Below, one piece after another: positions 1-5,474 of a stretch of 5,474 nt of DNA. Within the stretch, counting starts at the first letter, position 1; each line of letters opens with the position of its first letter. The stretch spans positions 1-5,474 of the forward strand of contig JASIJX010000443.1 in the NCBI GenBank assembly GCA_030049955.1, written 5' to 3'. Under the pieces are notes generated by a model. It did no database searches. It saw nothing but the letters and a program-made list of their open reading frames with translations, and was not told the DNA's origin. This DNA is from Acidobacteriaceae bacterium. GTDB lineage: Bacteria; Acidobacteriota; Terriglobia; Terriglobales; Acidobacteriaceae. A program made the translations under genes and the position numbers.

Positions 1-1157
1 GTAAGCGGATCGGCAGTAGCCAGTGCGACCTCCCACTCGTATTCCTTCCCGGTGGTCTTTGGCATAAGGCCCTGCTCAATCGTGTACAGAACTGCATGAC
101 GTTCTTTGGCCGACAATTTCGTATTCAGCCCAAGCGACCAGGTAAAGTTGAACGGAATTTTGGTCCAGTCAACCTCCAGATGGACAAAGCCGATCTCGCC
201 CATCATTGCGTGGCGCGCCTCGTCCCATAACTGGCGCGTCATATCGCGGTCGTAATCCCAGGATTTGTTTTCATTCTGCGCAATCATGCTGGCCATCATC
301 TCGGGCACATCGATTTCGCGCATGCGCTTGAAGTAGAGCATGATGGTTTTCGGAAGCGGCGGAATTGCCGCGTTAAATAACATTGCCTCGGCGTTCACGC
401 CCATGTTGTAAGGATCCTGGAAGCGTTCGTCGCGCGCCGGCACGGGGTCGTAGACATATGGAACCCTGGAAAAGTGCCGGCTGACGGTCTCTCCGCTCGG
501 CTCGGCCTTGCCATCCAGATCGCCGGCAGCCGCCAACATGCGGCTGAGCGTGCCGAGCCACTGTTCGAACTCCGCGCGTTTTTCGCTCGTGACCAGGCGG
601 CGTATGGCTTCAGCGCCGTATTCCTGAATGTCCCGGATCTCAACAAGCGTAAGGCGGCAGATGCGCCAGCTTGGATGGTCAAAGAGCTTGTTGGTGTCCG
701 CCATCATGTGCTCAAGCGCGCGAATCAGGGCCGGCACAGCATGTTCGTAGAGACCGAGCAGGAGAGCCTCTGCGCCGGGCGCGCACAGAATCTCATCGAA
801 GAAAAGATCGAGCGAGGCGTGTGGCGATACATCCAGTCCATGCGGGGGCTGCCTCATTTCTTTCACGCGCGCGGCAAACTCGCCGACATGCTCCACGCAG
901 TAATGTGCATGAAGACTGAACGCCATTTTCAGCTCATAGATCGGCATGCTTGTAATGCGGCAGACGAAGATGCGATGCAGCCGCCTCAGCGACCAGTGCA
1001 AACGCTTCAGCCTGTCGACAGACTCGGACACGGTCAGGCCCGTTGTGCAAGCTTCCTGCATGGTTTCCAGGCCTGCAAGCGGCGGAAGTTCAGCATAGCC
1101 GGAATAGGAATCAGCGGAGATCTGTGTTGCGTCCACTTTGGCATCTTTGGAGTTCAT
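1..1157 (-). CDS. Uncharacterised protein with ferritin-like features, partial (C-terminus outside window)
   Basis: The frame is open from an ATG at 1157 to the left edge: 385 codons with no stop, so the C-terminus is missing. The start is supported by GAGAGG nine bases upstream. I do not recognise a named family. The protein looks almost wholly helical and has no signal peptide or membrane segment, so it is probably cytoplasmic. Acidic and histidine residues sit in helices in a way that recalls ferritin-like (carboxylate-bridged di-metal) proteins. Examples are YELKM with Glu75, HAHYCVEH (83-90), YEH (Glu138/His139), Glu149/His150, LVEIRDIQEY (Glu173, Glu179), and above all DEARHAMMGE, which gives an ExxH pair Glu313/His316. 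A basic, aromatic helix around 50-68 (RLKRLHWSLRRLHRIF) is also striking. DEARH is a typical helix motif of ferritin-like and DUF455-type proteins, but metal binding is inference. It lies 196 bp downstream of the alpha-galactosidase gene on the same strand. The gene call is firm; the fold is tentative. Confidence 0.8.
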   Translation of the reverse strand, partial: MNSKDAKVDATQISADSYSGYAELPPLAGLETMQEACTTGLTVSESVDRLKRLHWSLRRLHRIFVCRITSMPIYELKMAFSLHAHYCVEHVGEFAARVKEMRQPPHGLDVSPHASLDLFFDEILCAPGAEALLLGLYEHAVPALIRALEHMMADTNKLFDHPSWRICRLTLVEIRDIQEYGAEAIRRLVTSEKRAEFEQWLGTLSRMLAAAGDLDGKAEPSGETVSRHFSRVPYVYDPVPARDERFQDPYNMGVNAEAMLFNAAIPPLPKTIMLYFKRMREIDVPEMMASMIAQNENKSWDYDRDMTRQLWDEARHAMMGEIGFVHLEVDWTKIPFNFTWSLGLNTKLSAKERHAVLYTIEQGLMPKTTGKEYEWEVALATADPL

Positions 1158-1353
1158 AGGAAGGCACCTCTCAGCGGATGATGGTGGAACATAGATAAGA
1201 GACTACGCGGCTCGCTGCAGCGGCTTCCTCTGGCCCATTGACGATACCGTGTACGGAATTGATCGTTTTTGGCCTCTGAAAGAGTGCGAAAATCCATTCT
1301 GCGTCCGATTCCTGCGCTTCTCCGTCTATGCGCGATACAGCAAAAGTCTTCGG
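1158..1353 (-). other. Intergenic gap between alpha-galactosidase and ferritin-like genes
   Basis: This 196-bp spacer separates two genes on the same strand. Apart from the ribosome binding site at 1167-1172 I see no coding potential, no strong stem followed by a T-run, and no good -35/-10 pair. The genes could be cotranscribed with a long leader, or a promoter too weak to recognise by eye could lie here. Confidence 0.5.
1167..1172 (-). promoter_or_regulatory. Ribosome binding site of the ferritin-like gene
   Basis: On the minus strand GAGAGG lies nine bases before the ATG at 1157. It fixes the start of the left-hand gene, which cannot be judged from length because its other end is outside the window. 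Confidence 0.6.
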
Positions 1354-3567
1354 CTAATCGCGAGTGAATTCTAACAAAGCAGCATCGAAGTCGCCGGAAA
1401 GCTGCGCGTTAACTCCGTGGCCCATCCAGTACGCTCCGCTGGCGCGCAACTGCGTGCCGGGCATGGACTTGCCATAGATCCAGTGGACCGTATAGTTGGC
1501 GTCCGGATCCAGTGCGAGCGGAAAGACTGTCGGAACCGGGTACTGCATCTGTTCCGAATGCAGCGACGTAAACAGCACAGCCGACCGCCCATCGGGCGAC
1601 AAGTACTCTGTGGCGGCAAATTCGCTCTCCGCCGCCGGCGGCGCCAGCCGGTACAGTTCGCCGTGCTGCACGGTCTCGCGAATGGCTTTGTAGCTGGCGA
1701 TCATTTTCTTCGCCAGCGCAAAATCGTCCGGCGTCCATTTGTTCAGGTCCGCGCCGATGCCCAGAGATCCCTGCATCGACGAAAGAAACCGGTAGGCGAG
1801 GGAAGTGGAGCGATGGTTAACCCAGTTTGGTGAATCTGTCACCCAGGCCATCATGATGCCCGGCGTATATGCATTCGTAAAGCCGCTCTGGATAAAGAGC
1901 CTGTCGAACGGGTCTGTATTATCGGACGGCCATACCTCGTCGACGTAGCGCAGAATCCCAAGATCGACGCGGCCGCCGCCGCCGGAGCACGACTCAATCT
2001 CCAGCTTGGGATGGCGTTTGCGCAGCTCGGCCATGATCGAGTACAACCCATGCACGTAGTCGACGTAGAGCTTCTGCTCTTCGTCGGGCTTTACCTCAGG
2101 CCAGCCCGGCTCCGCCCAGTTGCGGTTCGCGTCCCACTTCAGGAAGGCGATATCGTTCTTGTTCAGCAGATCATCCAGAACCGAGAGGATGTAAGCGCGT
2201 ACCTCAGGCCGCGCAAGGTTCAGAACAAGCTGGTTGCGGCCCTCTGTGCGCGGGCGTCCTGCAAAGTTGATAACCCAGTCCGGGTGCTTGCGGTATAGAT
2301 CACTGTCTGGATTGACCATCTCCGGTTCGACCCACAGGCCGAAGTCCATGCCCAGCGAGTGCACATGGTCGATGAGCGGCTTGAGACCGTGCGGAAACTT
2401 CTGCGGATTGACGTACCAGTCGCCGAGACCCGCGTGATCATTTTTGCGCTCGCCGAACCAGCCGTCATCCATCACAAATCGTTCGACGCCGATGCTGGCA
2501 GCTTCATCGGCGAGCTTTTCCTGCCCGGCTTCATCGACGTTGAACTCTGTCGCCTCCCACGAGTTGTACAGAACCGGCCTGACGCGCGGCGACGGAGATT
2601 GTGGCACGACGTGCGCGAGTTCGTAACGGTGCAGCAGCCGCGACGCATCGCCGTATCCGCCGTCAGTAAACCCGCCGTAGAAGACAGGCGTGCTCAGGGT
2701 TTCGCCCGGCTTAAGCAAATAAGAAAAATCAAACGGATTGTATCCGCCTGTGATGCGAACCTGCTCGAGCGGGTCCTGCTCCACCATGATGCGCCATGAT
2801 CCGCTCCACGCCAGCGCGCCGAACCACACTCGCCCATTTTCTTCGGTCACTTGCGGGTTCTGCGCCACGGCGAACCAGGGGCTGAACTGGTCGCCGGTCA
2901 TGCCCCGCCGGCTTTCGAGCACCGTTGAGCCCGGCTGAATGGCGCGGTCTTCAACCTGAAATTCTCCGGCCCATCGCCCGGTAAGGTAGCGCAGGTCATA
3001 GGTGCGCGAAGGCGGCAGGTTCCACGAGCCCGACTCTGCCTGCACAACCGTGACTGGCTGCTGCGTGTTATTTGTAATTTCCGCTGAACGCGCCAGTATC
3101 CCTGTCTCGGGATCGATGTTGTATCGCAGTTCCACATCTATTGGTCGCGAAATATCGCGCAAGTGAATCGTCAATGTGTTGCCGGCGATGGAATGCGAGA
3201 CGTAATGGAGCACAAGGTCGCGGTTGCCATCAGGAAAGGTGATCTTCAGCGATGGCTCAGTGAGCAGCCCGCCGCCCCATCCTGCAAACTCCTGCGGAGT
3301 ATCGGTCATCTCGAATGCCCGCGCGAGCGGCCGCGGCCGCGGGAACTGGTCGCTCTCGCGCACAACCGGCCCCCAGTACACCGATTGCAACTCGCCGCTC
3401 GTGTTCACACCGAGAACGTAACTGACCTTGCCGCCATGCAGCCGGAAGATCATGCTGGCGGAATCAAACGCAATTGCTGCCGGTTGCGCGCACGCTGGAA
3501 CCAGCGGCACAAGAATCGAAGCTATAATTCCAAGCCAAACCTCAAGACGCACCTTCCGCATCGTCAT
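1354..3567 (-). CDS. Exported alpha-galactosidase, glycoside hydrolase family 36
   Basis: A 737-residue retaining alpha-galactosidase (EC 3.2.1.22), close to the usual 720-750 of bacterial GH36. It hydrolyses terminal alpha-galactosides such as melibiose, raffinose-family sugars or galactomannan side chains. Domains: signal peptide 1-27; N-terminal beta-sandwich about 30-320; catalytic (beta/alpha)8 barrel about 330-640; C-terminal beta domain about 650-737. Barrel motifs are intact: YNSWEAT (334-340), DDGWFGER (367-374), GLWVEPEMVNPDSDLY (410-425), LKWDANR with nucleophile Asp479, ESCSGGGGRVD (525-535), and WPSDNTD with acid/base Asp549. The 70-residue spacing matches Geobacillus AgaA (Asp478/Asp548, from memory). 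The leader has a basic start and a hydrophobic run ending VPACAQPA. This allows signal peptidase I cleavage after Ala27, or lipoprotein processing at Cys26 with an imperfect lipobox. GGGAG five bases upstream favours the first ATG; a second ATG two codons later is possible. The stop is TAG. No clear terminator follows. Confidence 0.95.
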   Translation of the reverse strand: MTMRKVRLEVWLGIIASILVPLVPACAQPAAIAFDSASMIFRLHGGKVSYVLGVNTSGELQSVYWGPVVRESDQFPRPRPLARAFEMTDTPQEFAGWGGGLLTEPSLKITFPDGNRDLVLHYVSHSIAGNTLTIHLRDISRPIDVELRYNIDPETGILARSAEITNNTQQPVTVVQAESGSWNLPPSRTYDLRYLTGRWAGEFQVEDRAIQPGSTVLESRRGMTGDQFSPWFAVAQNPQVTEENGRVWFGALAWSGSWRIMVEQDPLEQVRITGGYNPFDFSYLLKPGETLSTPVFYGGFTDGGYGDASRLLHRYELAHVVPQSPSPRVRPVLYNSWEATEFNVDEAGQEKLADEAASIGVERFVMDDGWFGERKNDHAGLGDWYVNPQKFPHGLKPLIDHVHSLGMDFGLWVEPEMVNPDSDLYRKHPDWVINFAGRPRTEGRNQLVLNLARPEVRAYILSVLDDLLNKNDIAFLKWDANRNWAEPGWPEVKPDEEQKLYVDYVHGLYSIMAELRKRHPKLEIESCSGGGGRVDLGILRYVDEVWPSDNTDPFDRLFIQSGFTNAYTPGIMMAWVTDSPNWVNHRSTSLAYRFLSSMQGSLGIGADLNKWTPDDFALAKKMIASYKAIRETVQHGELYRLAPPAAESEFAATEYLSPDGRSAVLFTSLHSEQMQYPVPTVFPLALDPDANYTVHWIYGKSMPGTQLRASGAYWMGHGVNAQLSGDFDAALLEFTRD

Positions 3568-3572
3568 TCGTT

Positions 3573-3577
3573 CTCCC
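3573..3577 (-). promoter_or_regulatory. Ribosome binding site of the GH36 gene
   Basis: GGGAG on the minus strand sits five bases before the ATG at 3567 and eleven before the alternative ATG at 3561. This mildly favours the upstream start. Confidence 0.55.
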
Positions 3578-3662
3578 GTGTGCAGAGTCGATTTGCCGCC
3601 AATTCCACTTCTCAGAGCAGAATACTAAGCTTTGCTCGCTCTGGTTTGCCATTTGTGTCACG

Positions 3663-3678
3663 TTACCGTAATCGTTAA
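3663..3678. promoter_or_regulatory. Possible operator-like imperfect inverted repeat
   Basis: TTACCG, a TAAT spacer, then CGTTAA form an imperfect inverted repeat with five of six positions pairing. It lies about 100 bp upstream of the GH36 start and about 55 bp upstream of the GH3 remnant, where a regulator shared by divergent sugar-hydrolase genes could bind. A CG-containing dyad is common among LacI-family operators, but this one is short and imperfect and may be chance. Confidence 0.2.
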
Positions 3679-3720
3679 GGTTTATCGAAGCAGGAGTCAT
3701 CCACCTCGACTCTCACACCA

Positions 3721-3726
3721 AGAGGG
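3721..3726 (+). promoter_or_regulatory. Ribosome binding site of the former GH3 gene
   Basis: AGAGGG is followed after five bases by GTG at 3732. No comparably placed site precedes the GTG at 3803, which is the in-frame start candidate just before the signal peptide. This suggests translation originally began at 3732, in a different frame from the signal peptide as it now stands. Confidence 0.45.
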
Positions 3727-3731
3727 CCTAC

Positions 3732-4178
3732 GTGACCAGTATCCGCTCCCGCACCCGCAGCCAACGAGCGTTGCCCCAGCGTTGCATTCCATCCAGAAGA
3801 TCGTGGATCGCTGCACAATTGTGGCGCTTCTTCTTATCTGGCTCATCGCTGCTGCCGTATGCAGAGCGCAGCAGCCACTCGACCCCGCCGTCGAGCACCA
3901 CATCGATGTCATGATGTCAAAGCTCACGCTTGAGCAGAAGATCGAGCTGCTGGGCGGTGTCAGCAACGGGTACACGCATCCTGAGCGGTCGTCCTCCAGT
4001 CCATTCGCCTTTCGGATGGGCCGGCTGGGCTGCGCTCCGGGATCCCTGCCATCGCTTATCCTGCACCATCGCGCTGGCCGCATCCTGGGATCCCGAATTG
4101 GCCCGTCAGATGGGCGCCGCGCCGAGCCGTGATGCGCGCGCCCGCGGAGTCGATGTTCTGCTTGGTCCCGGCGCCGTA
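3732..4178 (+). pseudogene. Truncated, multiply frameshifted GH3 beta-glucosidase-type gene (5' remnant)
   Basis: GH3-type sequence is readable only across successive frames. From about 3803 to 3990 one frame gives a secretory leader (IVALLLIWLIAAAVCRA, likely cut before QQPLD) and then VMMSKLTLEQKIELLGGV, the usual start of the GH3 N-terminal domain. From about 4000 to 4065 the next frame gives SIRLSDGPAGLRSG and IPAIAYPA. From 4068 a third frame gives IALAASWDPELARQMGAA and DARARGVDVLLGPG. These blocks lie in the order and at roughly the spacing expected of a GH3 barrel, and each switch is equivalent to losing one base. A further switch near 3795-3803 is likely if translation began at GTG 3732, which has a good ribosome binding site. 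Similarity stops after LLGPG, where an intact gene would run on (typically NIYR and then some 600 more residues). The nucleophile Asp, the rest of the barrel and the C-terminal domains are absent, so no active enzyme can be made. The intact ancestor would have been an exported beta-glucosidase or beta-xylosidase. Confidence 0.85.
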
Positions 4179-4218
4179 AGGCGAATCTCGAAGCCCGTCG
4201 CTTGCAGGCAATCCGAAA
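4179..4218. other. Junction between GH3 remnant and phosphatase 3' end
   Basis: About 40 bases separate the last recognisable GH3 codons from the phosphatase stop codon. I see no GH3-like reading in any frame, no inverted repeat and no terminator hairpin. This is where the missing part of the GH3 gene would have continued, so it probably contains or adjoins a deletion or recombination point. Confidence 0.5.
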
Positions 4219-5474
4219 CTACTGTTGCTTCATCACGTATGCGGAGTCAACAGCGGTGTGCATCGCCGCGTCGAACGCCGGCCACGAGCACGACATGTCT
4301 TTGCCGCTACACGCCGGAATGAAAATCGGCGCCGATGCCGGCGGATTCGCTGGGCTGAGCCGCTGAGCTTGCCTCATCTGCTCGAGGGTCTGTGCGGTGT
4401 ACTCCATGCGCACAAACCTTCGGCCGTCGGTGCGCGACCGCCACAATTCAAACAGCAGCGCGCCGCCCGGAGGCGTGTCGTTCACACGTCCGTCAATAAT
4501 CCAGTCGAGGCCCATCGTTCCGGCGACGGTTTCGATGTTGGTATCGTGTCCCACCAGGAGCAGGAGCCGATCGCTGGGCCGCCCCAGCGCGCCCGAAATT
4601 GCCTTGCCGGAAACGTGCTGCTCCATGCTCATGGCGATGTGTTCGAGAATGTTCGAGGCATACATCTGCGCGATGGTGTGCGTGCGCATACTGAGATCCC
4701 AACTGACCGTATCCAACTGCATGAGCGCGCGCAACGACGTGCCATCCACGCAACCCCACCCCACGTCCTTCATGCCGTCAGCGTATTCTAGCAACAGGTT
4801 CTCAACCATCCCCGAGCCAAGAGAGATCGGCCCGTGGAGTGCGCTCGAAGCACCGTTGGCGCCGATGCTTGACGGAATGTCGAGAATGGAAGCTCGCCTG
4901 GTGTTGCTTGCCGGTTCGCGCCCGCAACCGGCCAGCACACGGTCGAGCGCAAGCAACTGCGGCCTGTAAGCCTCAGTTACGTCCTGTGCATTACCGCCGA
5001 TGCGGCCTGCGATCGCGGCTGCCGCCAGTGCGGAATTACCATGGACCCCTTCAACCATTCGGAATAGAGGATCGATTGTGCCTTCCGCCTGCGCGTGAAT
5101 CTCAATCGTGCAGCCTGGAAGCATGCCTTCTGCGAGCCCCTTGCCGGTTTGCACCGTCCGCTCGTCGGAGTCGGCGTCGATCGTCACGGAATCGGCATCT
5201 GCGCAGGCGCTCGCGCTGAACAACCCATCGCCCGAGAACTTCGTCCGATCCCACTCTCCGAACAACCGCATCAGCGTATATCCATGCGGCGTCAGATAAC
5301 CGGGTCGCACGTCCCACTTGGGCCAGGGCGATGCAGAGAATTTGTCAAGCTCTCCCGGCTTGTTCAGCGGCGAACGCACGCCGTGCCGGCTCAGCATCAC
5401 GACATATTCCAAATCCGCGTCGCGAGTGGAATCGTTGGAACTGGCGCTCTGCGCCCTGGCCGTCAAGTGTGAAC
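4219..5474 (-). CDS. Histidine acid phosphatase, AppA phytase / glucose-1-phosphatase type, 5' partial
   Basis: A branch-2 histidine acid phosphatase that hydrolyses phosphomonoesters, probably phytate or sugar phosphates, outside the cytoplasm. Numbering from the TTG codon at 5466: the RHGVRSP motif is at 27-33 with nucleophile His28; SDERTVQTG (100-108) supplies the conserved phosphate-binding Arg103; GHDTN (306-310) carries His307 and the proton donor Asp308. The stretch NDTPPGGALLFELWR (329-343) closely resembles E. coli AppA. Six cysteines remain (88, 119, 181, 239, 386, 393). The 88/119 and 386/393 pairs match two AppA disulfides by position, as expected of an exported enzyme. The TTG at 5466 is not a convincing start: the frame stays open to the edge (Ser-His-Leu), and LTARAQSAS looks like the end of a signal peptide cleaved at ARA/QS. 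The real start therefore probably lies beyond the window. The gene ends with TAG and converges on the GH3 remnant. Phytase versus glucose-1-phosphatase cannot be settled by eye. Confidence 0.92.
   Translation of the reverse strand, partial: SHLTARAQSASSNDSTRDADLEYVVMLSRHGVRSPLNKPGELDKFSASPWPKWDVRPGYLTPHGYTLMRLFGEWDRTKFSGDGLFSASACADADSVTIDADSDERTVQTGKGLAEGMLPGCTIEIHAQAEGTIDPLFRMVEGVHGNSALAAAAIAGRIGGNAQDVTEAYRPQLLALDRVLAGCGREPASNTRRASILDIPSSIGANGASSALHGPISLGSGMVENLLLEYADGMKDVGWGCVDGTSLRALMQLDTVSWDLSMRTHTIAQMYASNILEHIAMSMEQHVSGKAISGALGRPSDRLLLLVGHDTNIETVAGTMGLDWIIDGRVNDTPPGGALLFELWRSRTDGRRFVRMEYTAQTLEQMRQAQRLSPANPPASAPIFIPACSGKDMSCSWPAFDAAMHTAVDSAYVMKQQ

Larger units (their letters stand above)
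3568..3731. promoter_or_regulatory. Divergent intergenic region between GH36 and the GH3 remnant
   Basis: This stretch should hold the promoter of the minus-strand alpha-galactosidase gene and the former promoter of the plus-strand GH3 gene. It is visibly richer in A and T around 3625-3690 than the flanking genes. I could not find a -35/-10 pair matching the sigma-70 consensus well in either direction. A TTGCCA at 3648-3653 resembles a plus-strand -35 box but has no good partner. No convincing small gene is present; the open frame running through it from TTG 3632 has no protein-like N-terminal sequence. Confidence 0.45.

Noticed and set aside
474..1181. A 235-codon plus-strand open frame
   Set aside because: It lies opposite the minus-strand frame open from 1157 to 1, which has a good ribosome binding site and a coherent helical protein. 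The plus-strand translation has no recognisable domain and is a typical antisense shadow in GC-rich DNA.
1974..1984. Short GCC triplet run
   Set aside because: It encodes the conserved run of four glycines in the GH36 SCSGGGGRVD motif, so it is not an independent repeat.
3327..3340. Perfect 14-bp GC palindrome (GCGGCCGCGGCCGC)
   Set aside because: It falls inside the GH36 coding region and encodes a Pro/Arg-rich stretch (RPRPL). Codon use in GC-rich DNA explains it.
3632..4132. A 166-codon plus-strand frame as an intact hypothetical protein
   Set aside because: Its first 57 residues are not protein-like, its middle is the GH3 leader and first GH3 block, and its end is out-of-frame GH3 sequence. 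It is part of the pseudogene, not a separate gene.
3930..4322. A 130-codon plus-strand frame as a separate gene
   Set aside because: Only the part from about 4068 to 4178 is meaningful, and it continues the GH3 remnant. The tail runs antisense into the phosphatase gene.
4225..4969. Overlapping plus-strand frames of 188 and 190 codons
   Set aside because: Both are antisense to the well-supported phosphatase gene, whose catalytic motifs are intact on the minus strand.

Overview
The window is GC-rich bacterial DNA. It carries two genes cut by the window edges, one complete gene and one gene remnant. I infer a heterotrophic soil or plant-litter bacterium, most likely an acidobacterium (Acidobacteriota). 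The reasons are the style of the exported glycoside hydrolases, the AppA-like phosphatase and the GC-rich codon use. No rRNA or other marker gene is present to confirm this.

Layout from left to right. (1) 1-1157, minus strand: the first 385 codons of an uncharacterised protein with ferritin-like features; its 3' end lies outside the window. (2) 1158-1353: a 196-bp gap with the ribosome binding site of that gene and no clear terminator. (3) 1354-3567, minus strand: a complete, exported family GH36 alpha-galactosidase with both catalytic aspartates. (4) 3568-3731: a divergent intergenic region with a possible operator-like inverted repeat. (5) 3732-4178, plus strand: the broken 5' end of a GH3 beta-glucosidase-type gene. 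It is readable only by changing frame two or three times and is cut off after roughly 130 residues, before the catalytic nucleophile. (6) 4219-5474, minus strand: a histidine acid phosphatase of the AppA phytase / glucose-1-phosphatase type. Its 3' end faces the remnant and its true start lies beyond the right edge.

Functional reading (inference): the alpha-galactosidase would release galactose from raffinose-family oligosaccharides or galactomannan side chains outside the cytoplasm. The phosphatase would release phosphate from phytate or sugar phosphates. The GH3 gene once added beta-glycosidase activity but is dead here. Together they fit scavenging of plant or seed debris. The ferritin-like protein lies downstream of the alpha-galactosidase on the same strand and may be cotranscribed with it; its role is unknown. 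I did not find a mobile element, CRISPR array, tRNA or rRNA, and I see no convincing novel multi-gene system. The most unusual items are the uncharacterised ferritin-like protein and the decayed GH3 gene with its abrupt junction.
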